Source of the DNA: Variovorax paradoxus
GTDB taxonomy: Bacteria > Pseudomonadota > Gammaproteobacteria > Burkholderiales > Burkholderiaceae_C
Length of the DNA: 64,000 nt
Reading direction: 5' to 3'
NCBI RefSeq assembly: GCF_018614915.1
Contig: NZ_JAGGNU010000033.1
Coordinates: forward strand, 1-64,000
This document shows, piece by piece, positions 55,504 through 63,388 of this stretch; position 1 is the first letter of the stretch; the number at the start of each line of letters is the position of its first letter. Under the pieces are notes generated by a model that saw only the letters and a list, made by a program, of their open reading frames with translations, was not told the origin of the DNA and made no database searches. A program made the translations under genes and the position numbers.

Positions 55504-55902
55504 CTAGACGAGCGCCGTCTCGATCTCCGTCTTCACCTCGGTCATCAGCCGGTGCAGCGGGCATTTGCCCGCCACCCGCAGCAGCTCGGCGCGCTGTTCC
55601 TCGCTGAGCGCACCGGTGACGTGCAGCGTGGACTGGAGTCTGTAGAGCCCCTCGCGCTCCTGGCTGTCGTCGCGGTCCACCACGACCTCGATGTCTTCCA
55701 CCGGAATGCCCTTGCGCCGCGCGTAGACCAGCACGGTCAACGCCTTGCAGGCGGCCAGCGCGGAATCGTAGAGATCGTGCGGCGTGGGGCCCGCATCCTG
55801 GCCGCCGGCGTCGGGCGACGCGTCGACCGGGATCTCGTGGGCGCGCACCTTGAGGATGTGCCGGGTGCCGGTGGTGCCGTCGCGGCGAACCGTGATGCTC
55901 AT
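55504..55902 (-). CDS. OsmC-family protein
   Basis: The 132-residue OsmC/YhfA-type protein has the two redox cysteines in LAACKALTVLVYARRKG and AGKCPLHRLM. Ohr/OsmC proteins reduce organic peroxides; the YhfA branch is less well defined. It lies 34 bases before the SDR gene in transcription direction terms (its own start is at 55902, the SDR stop at 55937), so it could be the last gene of the Rieske-SDR-OsmC leftward group. Confidence 0.88.
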   Translation of the reverse strand: MSITVRRDGTTGTRHILKVRAHEIPVDASPDAGGQDAGPTPHDLYDSALAACKALTVLVYARRKGIPVEDIEVVVDRDDSQEREGLYRLQSTLHVTGALSEEQRAELLRVAGKCPLHRLMTEVKTEIETALV

Positions 55903-55936
55903 GGAAATGTCCTTTGAAAAAGTGAGGGCAGTCGCT

Positions 55937-56833
55937 TCAAGGCTTGTCGATCTCGAAGGCCTCGACCTGGCGGCCGTCGATGTCGGTGAAGCCGTATTCG
56001 CGCGCCAGGTCCGCCACGCGATGCACCGCGCCGCTCTTGTCCAGCACCTGCGGATCGGCCGCCAGCGCGGCCACCGCGCGGCCCAGGTAGCGCGGCGATT
56101 CCGTGCGCGCGAGCGCCGGGCGCTCGGTCCAGTGCGCCTCGTCGGTCTTGTGGCCGGCCAGGACGAGCTCGGTGCGCATCCAGCCTGGCGACACGGCCAG
56201 CGAGGCGACGCCGTGCGGGCGCAGCTCCTCAGCCATCCCGAAAGCCAGCCGGCTCATCGCGGCTTTGGCCAGGTCGTAGAACAGGTTGCCGCGCAGGTAG
56301 CGGTCACGGTCCCAGAAGGTGGTGGTCACGATCAGCCCTTGTCGCCGGCCGACCATCATCGGCGCGGCGAAGCGGCTGGCCAGCAGGTGGTTGCGCAGCC
56401 CGCGGTCGAACATGGCGTCCCACTGCGCCAGCGGGTGCTCCCAGAACGGCGCGTCGAACACGCCGTTGAAGCTCTCGTGGCCGCCCCAGGCGTTGTTGAC
56501 GAGCAGATCGAGCTTGCCTTCGTCGCGCTGCACCCGGGCGAAGAGCTGCGCCACCTCGTCCTCGCGCGTGTGGTCGCATCGCACCGCGATGCCGCGCCCG
56601 CCGGCCGCCGTCACCTCGTCGGCCGTCGCATCGATGCTGCCCGGTACCGCGTCGAGGCCCGACAACGCGAGGATCTCGCCATAGCTGTCTGCGGGCCGGT
56701 CCCGCGTGCTTCGCCCGGTGACATACACCGTGGCGCCCGCAGCGCCCAGCTCTTGCGCGATGCCGCGCCCGGCGCCCCGGCTGGCGCCCGTGACTACGGC
56801 GACGCATCCCTTCAGCTTCAGCGCTTGGTCCAT
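55937..56833 (-). CDS. Short-chain dehydrogenase/reductase
   Basis: The 298-residue SDR has the cofactor motif VVTGASRGAGRGIAQ (residues 13-27), NNAWGG in place of NNAG, and YDLAK as the catalytic Tyr-Lys. The usual catalytic Ser segment reads LIVTTTFWDRD, so Thr may replace Ser. The length and NNAWGG fit the DHRS1-like group. The ATG at 56833 follows GAGGGGACAAGA. It sits 32 bases after the Rieske oxygenase gene and probably works on the same compound. Confidence 0.85.
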   Translation of the reverse strand: MDQALKLKGCVAVVTGASRGAGRGIAQELGAAGATVYVTGRSTRDRPADSYGEILALSGLDAVPGSIDATADEVTAAGGRGIAVRCDHTREDEVAQLFARVQRDEGKLDLLVNNAWGGHESFNGVFDAPFWEHPLAQWDAMFDRGLRNHLLASRFAAPMMVGRRQGLIVTTTFWDRDRYLRGNLFYDLAKAAMSRLAFGMAEELRPHGVASLAVSPGWMRTELVLAGHKTDEAHWTERPALARTESPRYLGRAVAALAADPQVLDKSGAVHRVADLAREYGFTDIDGRQVEAFEIDKP

Positions 56834-56865
56834 TCTTGTCCCCTCGGCTCGTTCATGCGCCAATG

Positions 56866-57909
56866 CTAGCGGTGTACCTCCGATTCGCCATGCCTGGCGA
56901 GCAGCTGCATCAGGTGCTTGCGGATCAGCATGCCGGGCCGATCGGACTCCATCGAATACTCGACGCCGCGCCGGCGCGTGTCGACCAGCGCGTCGGGGTC
57001 GGTCGATTCGAGGATGTCCTTGTCCTCGCGCGTGATCTCCTGGTCGAAGTCGATCAGCATCTGCGCCGGACAGTCGGCCTCGGTGTCGTTGCGAAACAGC
57101 CATTGGCACAGCTGCATGCGGCCGTCGTCGATCGGCGTGAAGCAGTTGATGATGATGTGGCGGATGCCCGAGGGGTATTCGATGTCGAGCCGGCGCGAGA
57201 AGGGCAGGAAGTAGGCGTTGCGCATGTGGCGCGTGGTGATCGGGTCGGTCACGCCGCTGATGGCGTGGAACTTCGCCGGGTTGGCGGCTTCGATCGTGGT
57301 CTCCGCGTAGAAGCCGTTGTCGTTCTCGACCAGCTCGTACTTGCTGGGCTTCGGGCTCGCGGCCACGCCGAAGGTCGCGCGGTGCACGAAGCTGAAGTGC
57401 GAGTTGTCGAAGGAGTTCTCGAGCGCGCGCATCGGGCTGGTCTGCCACTCTTCGTGGAACTGGAAGATGGTGCGCCAGCCGGGGGCGTCGAACTCGGGAA
57501 TATTCGGGATCTCCGCGATCGGATCTTCCAGCGCGACCCAGGCATAGCCATGGCGCGCGGTGCAGTGGTACGCGGTGGTCCTGTACTCCGGCGAGATCTT
57601 GCGACCGGCCTCGTACTGCGGAATGCGGATCACCTGGCCTTCGCGGTCGTAGGTCCAGCCGTGGTAGCCGCACTGGATGGCGCCCCGGGCGCAGGCCTTG
57701 CCTTCGGCATCGACGCACCAGCCTTTCGAAAGCCTTGCGGTGCGGTGGCAGCAGCGGTCGCGCAGCGCGGCGGGCCGGCCGTCAGCGTCGAGAAAAAGAA
57801 CGATGTTCTCGCCGAGCAGCGTGAAGGGCTTCGGCCCCTGCTGCAGATCGGCCAGCGGCATGACGGCATGCCAGAACTTGCGGAACACGGGTTGCTGCGT
57901 GACGAGCAT
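56866..57909 (-). CDS. Rieske oxygenase, VanA/O-demethylase-like
   Basis: The 347-residue oxygenase has Rieske ligands in CCH (RDRCCHRTARLSKG) and CGYHGWTYD, separated by 24 residues, and the mononuclear iron site near ENSFDNSHFSFVHRATFG. The size fits single-component-type VanA/N-demethylase oxygenases, which need a separate reductase; none is seen here. The ATG at 57909 has GAAGGAGTCTCTTC before it. It diverges from a solute-binding protein and deaminase pair across a region of matched inverted elements (57946-58123), so these genes probably form one catabolic set for a nitrogen heterocycle. The substrate is inferred only. Confidence 0.88.
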   Translation of the reverse strand: MLVTQQPVFRKFWHAVMPLADLQQGPKPFTLLGENIVLFLDADGRPAALRDRCCHRTARLSKGWCVDAEGKACARGAIQCGYHGWTYDREGQVIRIPQYEAGRKISPEYRTTAYHCTARHGYAWVALEDPIAEIPNIPEFDAPGWRTIFQFHEEWQTSPMRALENSFDNSHFSFVHRATFGVAASPKPSKYELVENDNGFYAETTIEAANPAKFHAISGVTDPITTRHMRNAYFLPFSRRLDIEYPSGIRHIIINCFTPIDDGRMQLCQWLFRNDTEADCPAQMLIDFDQEITREDKDILESTDPDALVDTRRRGVEYSMESDRPGMLIRKHLMQLLARHGESEVHR

Positions 57910-57945
57910 GAAGAGACTCCTTCGGTTGCGTGAGGTCCAACTTGA

Positions 57946-58123
57946 AAGAGCAATTTCCCACCCCTGGTGCATCGGGGCTGAACGCTTCTACTCTGCGAAA
58001 GCCGTCTTGCAATTTGCGGGCCCGCCGGCCTGGCTTGGCATGGGTCGTGCATGAGCAAGGGCAAGAGTAGAAGCGTTCAGCAGCGCACGCACCTTCATCG
58101 TGCGCCGCCCGGAAATTGCTCTT
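57946..58123. promoter_or_regulatory. Divergent promoter with two nested inverted repeats
   Basis: Two element pairs are mirrored about the middle of this region. The inner pair is an exact 18-base inverted repeat (GCTGAACGCTTCTACTCT at 57977-57994, complement at 58064-58081). The outer pair is an exact 13-base inverted repeat (AAGAGCAATTTCC at 57946-57958, complement at 58111-58123). Read toward each gene, both sides carry the same ordered module, AGAGTAGAAGCGTTCAGC then GGAAATTGCTCTT, with spacers of 29 and 18 bases. This points to one regulator controlling the Rieske-SDR and binding protein-deaminase genes together. Confidence 0.75.
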
Positions 58124-58184
58124 GAAGTGCCGCGGCCGCGAGGTCACGGGTGTTCAAGACCTCGCTTTCCCGGAGAGACTTTCC

Positions 58185-59204
58185 ATGCAACGCCGATCTT
58201 TCATCACCTCCTCCGCCGCCGCCCTCGCCGCGCCCCGCGTCTTCGCGCAATCCGCGAAGCTCACGCCGCTCAGGTTCACGCTCGACTTCCGCATCAACGG
58301 CCAGACCGCGCCCTTCTTCCTGGCCGAGAGCAAGGGCTACTACAGGGACGAGGGGCTGGACGTCGCCATCGACACCGGCGCCGGCTCGGTGGCCTCGATC
58401 ACGCGCATCGCGAGCGGCGTGTACCAGCTGGGCCTGGGCGACATCAGCTCGCTGGTCGAGTTCAATGCGCAGAATTCGGGCACACCGGTGGTGCAGGCGG
58501 TGTACCAGTACTACAACCGCGCACCGTTCGTGATCATCGGCCGCAAGGACCGCGGCATCACCGGCGACTTCAGGAGCCTGCAAGGCAAGAAGGTCGCGGC
58601 CGCCGCGGTCGAATCGACGCGCCGCGCCTGGCCGATGGTGGCGCGCAAGCAGGGCATGAAGGGCGACGCCTTCCAGTGGCAGACCACCGACTTCAGCGCG
58701 CGCGACAACGTGATGGTGCGCGGCGACGTCGACGCCGCCACCTACTTCCACGACTCGGCGGTGTCGCTGTTCGCGCGCATGAAGACGGAGGAGCTCTCGG
58801 TGCTCAAGTACGCCGACGCGGGCGTCGACCTGTACGGCAACGCGATCCTCGCGAGCAGCAACCTGATCGCGCAAAACCCGAAGGTGGTGGCGGCCTTCCT
58901 GCGTGCCACCAACCGCGCGATCGTCGAGACCTTCGCCAACCCCGGCCCCAGCATCGCCGCCATGCGCCAGCGCGAGCCCATCCTCGACGAGAGAATCGAG
59001 CGCGAGCGCTGGGCTCTCACGGCCCAGTACGTGGGCGCGGCCGACACCGCCGGACACGGCCTGGGCGACATCCGCAAGCTCACGCTCGAGCAGCAGGTCG
59101 ACGAGGTAGTGGAGGTTTTCGGCCTCAGGCGCAAGCCCTCGGCCGATGCCATCTTCAACAGCTCGATGCTGCCTGCGCGCGGGGAACGTACCATCAAGGC
59201 ATGA
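58185..59204 (+). CDS. ABC solute-binding protein, THI5/NMT1-like (no own ABC partners)
   Basis: The 339-residue protein has a twin-arginine-like signal (QRRSFITSSAAALAAPRVFA). The fold is that of the protein at 46325: LRFTLDFRINGQTAPFFLA, ESKGYYRDEGLDVAIDTGAG, VMVRGDVDAATYF, and a similar C-terminus (AIFNSSMLPA against AIWNGSMLPP). No permease or ATPase gene is adjacent; it may share those at 47347-48959. It overlaps the deaminase gene by ATGA. The ATG at 58185 follows CGGAGAGACTTTCC. Confidence 0.87.
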   Translation: MQRRSFITSSAAALAAPRVFAQSAKLTPLRFTLDFRINGQTAPFFLAESKGYYRDEGLDVAIDTGAGSVASITRIASGVYQLGLGDISSLVEFNAQNSGTPVVQAVYQYYNRAPFVIIGRKDRGITGDFRSLQGKKVAAAAVESTRRAWPMVARKQGMKGDAFQWQTTDFSARDNVMVRGDVDAATYFHDSAVSLFARMKTEELSVLKYADAGVDLYGNAILASSNLIAQNPKVVAAFLRATNRAIVETFANPGPSIAAMRQREPILDERIERERWALTAQYVGAADTAGHGLGDIRKLTLEQQVDEVVEVFGLRRKPSADAIFNSSMLPARGERTIKA

Positions 59205-59710
59205 GCGAGCTTTATCCGAACGAAACCGAACTCGACGAACGCGACGGCCGCTACCTGCGCAAGGCCATCGGCTGGTCGCACGCGGCGCGGCGCCGCGGCA
59301 ACCGGCCCTTCGGCGCGGTGGTGGTCTCGGCCGCCGGCGAGGTGCTGGCCGAGGCCTACTGCAACAGTGCCGAGACGGGCGACGTCACCGGCCACGCCGA
59401 GACCAATGCCGTGCGCGCGCTCGCCGAACGCAAGCTGTCGCGCGAGGAACTTGCGGGCGCGACGATCTATTCGTCCGGCGAACCCTGCGTGATGTGCGCC
59501 GGCGCGATCTTCTGGTCGAACATCGGCCGCGTGGTCTTTGGCATCGACGCCGAGCGGCTGCGCCTGTTTCGCGGCGAGCATGCCGACCAGCGCGATGCCG
59601 AGCTCTCCTGCCGCGACGTGTTCCGCGCCTCGCCGCATGCGATCGAATGCATCGGGCCGGCGCTGGTCGACGAGGCGACTGCGGCACACGTGGGTGCATG
59701 GAAGGGCTGA
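59201..59710 (+). CDS. Nucleoside/base deaminase, CMP/dCMP-type zinc family (second copy)
   Basis: The 169-residue zinc deaminase has GHAETNAVRAL (catalytic HAE) and SGEPCVMCAGAIFW (zinc Cys pair). It is related to the enzyme at 48952-49434 and likewise coupled to a THI5-type binding protein, here by an ATGA overlap. The repeated pairing implies that deamination is part of using the imported compound. Confidence 0.88.
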   Translation: MSELYPNETELDERDGRYLRKAIGWSHAARRRGNRPFGAVVVSAAGEVLAEAYCNSAETGDVTGHAETNAVRALAERKLSREELAGATIYSSGEPCVMCAGAIFWSNIGRVVFGIDAERLRLFRGEHADQRDAELSCRDVFRASPHAIECIGPALVDEATAAHVGAWKG

Positions 59711-59757
59711 CCTGGACCATCACGCAGCGGTCATCGAACTTCCTGTCCAATAGCGGC

Positions 59758-59976
59758 ATGCAAAGCCCGCACGACACCGAACGCCGCCTCAACGATCTCG
59801 AGATCAAGGCCAGCTTCACCGAAGACCTGCTGGACCAGTTGAACATGGCCCTCTACCGGCAGCAGCAGCAGATCGACAGCCTGGTGCTCCAGGTCACCCA
59901 ACTGCGCCAGCAGAGCACCGACACGGCCACCGGCGGCGCGCGCAACCTGCGCGACGAGCTGCCACCGCACTACTGA
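59758..59976 (+). CDS. slyX: SlyX family protein
   Basis: The 72-residue coiled-coil protein has the SlyX pattern RRLNDLEIKASFTEDLLDQL and LYRQQQQIDSLVLQVTQLRQ, ending in RDELPPHY, which matches the conserved SlyX C-terminus. It is 47 bases after the deaminase gene. The function of SlyX is not known. Confidence 0.9.
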   Translation: MQSPHDTERRLNDLEIKASFTEDLLDQLNMALYRQQQQIDSLVLQVTQLRQQSTDTATGGARNLRDELPPHY

Positions 59977-59989
59977 ACGGGACGAACCG

Positions 59990-60511
59990 ATGCTGGTCGT
60001 GTTCGGCGGTCTGCCCGGGGTCGGAAAGTCGACCGTCGCCCGCGAGGTGGCGCGGCGGAGCGGCGCCGCCTACCTGCGGATCGACGCCATCGAACAGGCG
60101 GTGCGGGATGCCGGCGTCCTCGTCGCGGACATCGGCCCGGCGGGCTATATGGCGGCCTACGCGCTCGCACGATCGAATCTCGAACTCGGCCGAATCGTCG
60201 TGGCCGATTGCGTCAATCCGTTGCCGATCACGCGCGCGGCATGGCAGGCGGTGGCACGCGATGCCGGCGTGAAGCTGGTCGAGGTCGAAGTGATCTGCTC
60301 GGATGCCGCCGAGCACCGGCGCCGCGTCGAGAACCGCACCAGCGACATCGGAGGGCTCGTGCTGCCGACCTGGGCCGGCGTGACCGCGCACTCGTACACG
60401 CCCTGGACCGGCCAGGACCTGGTGATCGACACCGCGACGCTGAACGCGGAAGATGCCATCGCGTACGTGCTTGCCGGGATGAAGGCCAAGGCCGACCACG
60501 ACCCGGTGTAG
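59990..60511 (+). CDS. AAA/P-loop kinase-like protein
   Basis: The 173-residue protein opens with a P-loop (VVFGGLPGVGKSTVARE), then YLRIDAIEQAVRDAG, and an LID-like stretch HRRRVENRTSD. It resembles small-molecule or zeta-toxin-like kinases of unknown substrate. It starts 13 bases after slyX and 12 bases before the hydrolase gene, so the three may share a transcript. No antitoxin candidate is adjacent. Confidence 0.75.
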   Translation: MLVVFGGLPGVGKSTVAREVARRSGAAYLRIDAIEQAVRDAGVLVADIGPAGYMAAYALARSNLELGRIVVADCVNPLPITRAAWQAVARDAGVKLVEVEVICSDAAEHRRRVENRTSDIGGLVLPTWAGVTAHSYTPWTGQDLVIDTATLNAEDAIAYVLAGMKAKADHDPV

Positions 60512-60523
60512 ACGGAGGTCTTC

Positions 60524-61315
60524 ATGCACCTGCCGCTCCGACCCCTGATCCTCGGCGCACTGCTGGCGCTCTGCGCGCAAGTCCACGCGCAAGTCGCGCA
60601 ACGCGTGGTCGACCTCCCGACCCGGCCCGGCGTCACGCAGCGCATGGTCGTGATCGCGCCGCCCGAGCCCAAGGCCGCCGTGGTGCTGCTGGCAGGCGGT
60701 CATGGCGGGCTGCAGATATTCCCCAACGGCTCGTTCAATTGGGGCGAGGGCAACTTCCTCGTGCGCAGCCGGCAGCTGTTCGCCGACCAGGGCCTGCTGG
60801 TCGCCGTGCTCGATGCGCCGTCCGATCGCCAGACGCCACCCTTCCTGCAAGGCTTCCGCCAGCGCCCCGAGCACGCGGCCGACCTCAAGGCCGTGATCGC
60901 CTGGCTGCGCGAGAGCGGCAAGGTGCCGGTCTGGCTGGTCGGCACCAGCCGCGGCACGCAATCGGCCGCCTATGTTGCGACCGAGCTGGCCGGTGCGGAC
61001 GGACCCGACGGCATCGTGCTGAGTTCCACCATCCTGAGCGACTCGAAGGGCCGCCCGGTTCCGGCCATGCCGCTGGGCCGGCTGCGGATTCCCGTGCTCG
61101 TCGTGCACCACGAGCAGGACGGCTGCGAGCTTTGCTCCTTCGCCGACGTGCCCGCGCTCATGGCCAAGCTCGACAACGCACCGCGCAAGCAACTGCTCGC
61201 CTTCCAGGGCGGCGCCAACAGAGGCGCTGCCTGCGAGGCTTTCGCCTACCACGGCTTCAACGGTCTGGAACGCGATGTGGTGACGCAGACCGTCGCGTGG
61301 ATGCTCGCGAAGTAG
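60524..61315 (+). CDS. Exported alpha/beta hydrolase
   Basis: The 263-residue precursor has a signal peptide (LRPLILGALLALCAQVHAQ). The hydrolase fold shows LLAGGHGG (oxyanion region), nucleophile elbow GTSRGT and a late His in AYHGFNGLE. Two Cys (CELC) lie in the cap region. The ATG at 60524 follows GGAGGTCTTC. It acts in the periplasm; the substrate is unknown. Confidence 0.8.
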   Translation: MHLPLRPLILGALLALCAQVHAQVAQRVVDLPTRPGVTQRMVVIAPPEPKAAVVLLAGGHGGLQIFPNGSFNWGEGNFLVRSRQLFADQGLLVAVLDAPSDRQTPPFLQGFRQRPEHAADLKAVIAWLRESGKVPVWLVGTSRGTQSAAYVATELAGADGPDGIVLSSTILSDSKGRPVPAMPLGRLRIPVLVVHHEQDGCELCSFADVPALMAKLDNAPRKQLLAFQGGANRGAACEAFAYHGFNGLERDVVTQTVAWMLAK

Positions 61316-61343
61316 CACGCGGGCGGCTGCTTAAACTCGCACG

Positions 61344-62174
61344 ATGCCATGGCACGCGCGACTCGACCTCGACTACCAGCTTGAAAACCAGCGCAGCGTC
61401 GCGCGCTTTCGCCACGAGGGCCCGCTGCGCATCCTGCAAAGCCTCTACCCCGAAGGCGATGCGGTCTGCCACAACGTGCTGGTGCATCCGCCCGGCGGGC
61501 TGGTGGGCGGCGACACGCTCGACATCGCGGTGCGCGTCGCGGCCGGCAGCCACGGCCTCATCACCACGCCGGGCGCCACGCGCTTCTACCGCTCCGAGGG
61601 CGAACTCGCGCTGCAGCGCACCGAGCTCGTGCTCGAGCCCGGCGCGCGGCTCGAATGGCTGCCGCTCGAAGCCATTTGCTACAGCGGCTGTCGCGCAGAG
61701 AACCGGCTGACGCTGCGCGCCGCGGCAGGCGCGGAGCTGATCGGCTGGGACCTGACGGCGCTCGGCCTGCCCGGCGCCGACAAGCCTTTCGTGCTCGGCA
61801 GCCTGCAGCAGCACATCGAAGTGCCGGGCACGTGGCTGGAGCGCGGGCGCATCGATGCGGCCGACACGCGCCTGCTGCAGAGCCCGATCGGGCTGGCCGG
61901 GCATCGCTGCCTGGCCTCGATCTTCTTCGTCGCGGGCGCGCCGATCGCGCGCGCGCGGCGCGAGGCGGCGCTCGAGGTCGCACGCGCGCTGATCGATACG
62001 CATGGGCTGGGGGAGAGCGCCGGCGCGACCAGTCCGCATGCCGAAGTCATCGTGCTGCGCACGCTCGCGCCGGTGGTCGAGCCCGCGATGCAGCTGCTGC
62101 GACAGGTGTGGAAGGCCTGGCGGGCCGAGCTGTGGAACATGACGGGCACGGCGCCGCGGATCTGGGCGATGTAG
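61344..62174 (+). CDS. ureD: Urease accessory protein UreD
   Basis: The 276-residue UreD/UreH matches the family from end to end: GPLRILQSLYPEGDAVCHNV, LVHPPGGLVGGDTL, TTPGATRFYRS, LEWLPLEAICYSG, and the C-terminal MQLLRQVWKAWR. UreD scaffolds nickel delivery to urease with UreF and UreG. In relatives ureD heads the ureDABCEFG operon; here the next gene (62296) is on the other strand, so it is either separated from the rest or left over from a rearrangement. Confidence 0.92.
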   Translation: MPWHARLDLDYQLENQRSVARFRHEGPLRILQSLYPEGDAVCHNVLVHPPGGLVGGDTLDIAVRVAAGSHGLITTPGATRFYRSEGELALQRTELVLEPGARLEWLPLEAICYSGCRAENRLTLRAAAGAELIGWDLTALGLPGADKPFVLGSLQQHIEVPGTWLERGRIDAADTRLLQSPIGLAGHRCLASIFFVAGAPIARARREAALEVARALIDTHGLGESAGATSPHAEVIVLRTLAPVVEPAMQLLRQVWKAWRAELWNMTGTAPRIWAM

Positions 62175-62295
62175 CTCACTGGAGTACCTCCGTGCTTCGC
62201 ACTGCGGTGCGAGCTTGCTTGGGGCGGCCCGGCGCGGCGCATTCGGCTTCGACAAGGCGTACCGCCGCAGGCACCACGCCAGTCGAAAAAGCATT
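62175..62295. other. Short intergenic region after ureD
   Basis: This contains CTTCGCACTGCGGTGCGAGC, a hairpin with arms CGCAC and GTGCG, resembling dispersed intergenic repeats common in Variovorax-like genomes. It may also act as a weak two-way terminator between the convergent ureD and SUMF1-family genes. No coding potential was seen. Confidence 0.4.
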
Positions 62296-63342
62296 TCATT
62301 CTTCCCCGGGCTTCAACTCACGCAGGAGGCGCATTCCGACCAGTGTGTAGCGGGTCTCGGCCGTGTTCCAGTTTCGATATGCCGAGCGCGCGTACAAGGC
62401 CGAGCTGGCCCAGGACCCGCCGCGGCGCACATGGAGCTTGCCGGCGCCCGGACCTGTCGGATCGTCCCGGGGCGCTTCGGCGTAGTAGTGCTCGCCATAC
62501 CAGTCGGCGACCCACTCCCACACATTGCCGTGCATGTCGAAAAGCCCGAACGCATTGGGCGCGAAGCTGCCGACCGGCGCAGTGAACACGTAGCCATCAT
62601 GGCCGGGTAAGGCAAATGGCAGCCGCCACGGCCAGCGCTGAGCGGTGTCGAGGTCCAGCAGGGCCGCCGAGCCGAGCAGGCTTGCCAGATCGTCACCGGT
62701 GTTGTAGCGCGTCGCGGTGCCGGCACGGCAGGCATATTCCCACTCGGCTTCGCTCGGCAGCCGGTAGACCACGCCTTCGCGTTCGCCCAGCCAGGCGGCC
62801 AAGGCGATCGCGTCGTTCCAGGTGACGTTCACCACCGGATGGTCGCCGGCCTGGGGAAACCCGGGGTTGCGCCACGAATATCGGGAGTCGCGCCCTTCGA
62901 AGGCATCGCCGCGGGCCGAGCTGGTGGGGTCGTAGGCGGGGTTGTAGCCGTAGCCGCCGGTGCCATCCGCGAGGGACTCGGGCACGTAGCCTGAGCGTTC
63001 GATGAAAAGCCGGAACTGGTCGACGGTCACCTCGTGCTGGCCCATGTAGAACGCGCGAGTGATGCGCACCGCGTGCCGTGGCGCTTCGTCGCCGAGGGCT
63101 TGCAGATCCGCCAACCCATAGTGCGAGTACCCGTGCGCCAGGCTCTGGGCGCGCTCATCGCTGCCCATCATGAACTCTCCCGCCGGCAGACGGACGAACT
63201 TCATGCCGAGGCTGTTCACGATGGTGGCAGGACGATGTTCCTGCGGCTGCCCGGGTGGACTATTGGCGCGATGAACGCCGCAGGCGGGCAGCGCTGCCAG
63301 CGCCAGGCAGGCCAATCTCTGCGCCTTGGCCCGCGTCGCCAT
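62296..63342 (-). CDS. SUMF1/FGE-domain lipoprotein without the usual active-site cysteines
   Basis: The lipoprotein (signal ending ALAALPAC) has a formylglycine-generating-enzyme-like domain: FVRLPAGEFMMGSD, HEVTVDQFRLFI, VNVTWNDAIALAAWLG, YRLPSEAEWEYACRAGTA, FGLFDMHGNVWEWVADW, RRGGSWASSALYARSAYRN. The two active-site Cys near the C-terminus of true FGE are absent (this segment has none), so conversion of sulfatase Cys to formylglycine is unlikely. It follows a sulfatase-like gene, 46 bases from that stop. The start is uncertain (ATG 63342 gives the best lipoprotein signal; ATG 63372 and GTG 63378 are in frame). Confidence 0.8.
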   Translation of the reverse strand: MATRAKAQRLACLALAALPACGVHRANSPPGQPQEHRPATIVNSLGMKFVRLPAGEFMMGSDERAQSLAHGYSHYGLADLQALGDEAPRHAVRITRAFYMGQHEVTVDQFRLFIERSGYVPESLADGTGGYGYNPAYDPTSSARGDAFEGRDSRYSWRNPGFPQAGDHPVVNVTWNDAIALAAWLGEREGVVYRLPSEAEWEYACRAGTATRYNTGDDLASLLGSAALLDLDTAQRWPWRLPFALPGHDGYVFTAPVGSFAPNAFGLFDMHGNVWEWVADWYGEHYYAEAPRDDPTGPGAGKLHVRRGGSWASSALYARSAYRNWNTAETRYTLVGMRLLRELKPGEE

Positions 63343-63388
63343 CGAGGACGTCAGCAACGAACGCCAGGCCATCGCCACTAGCGCGCAG

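Noticed and set aside
59990..60511. P-loop protein as a zeta-type toxin
   Set aside because: No epsilon-like antitoxin gene is adjacent, and the neighbours are slyX and a hydrolase, so a small-molecule kinase is at least as likely.
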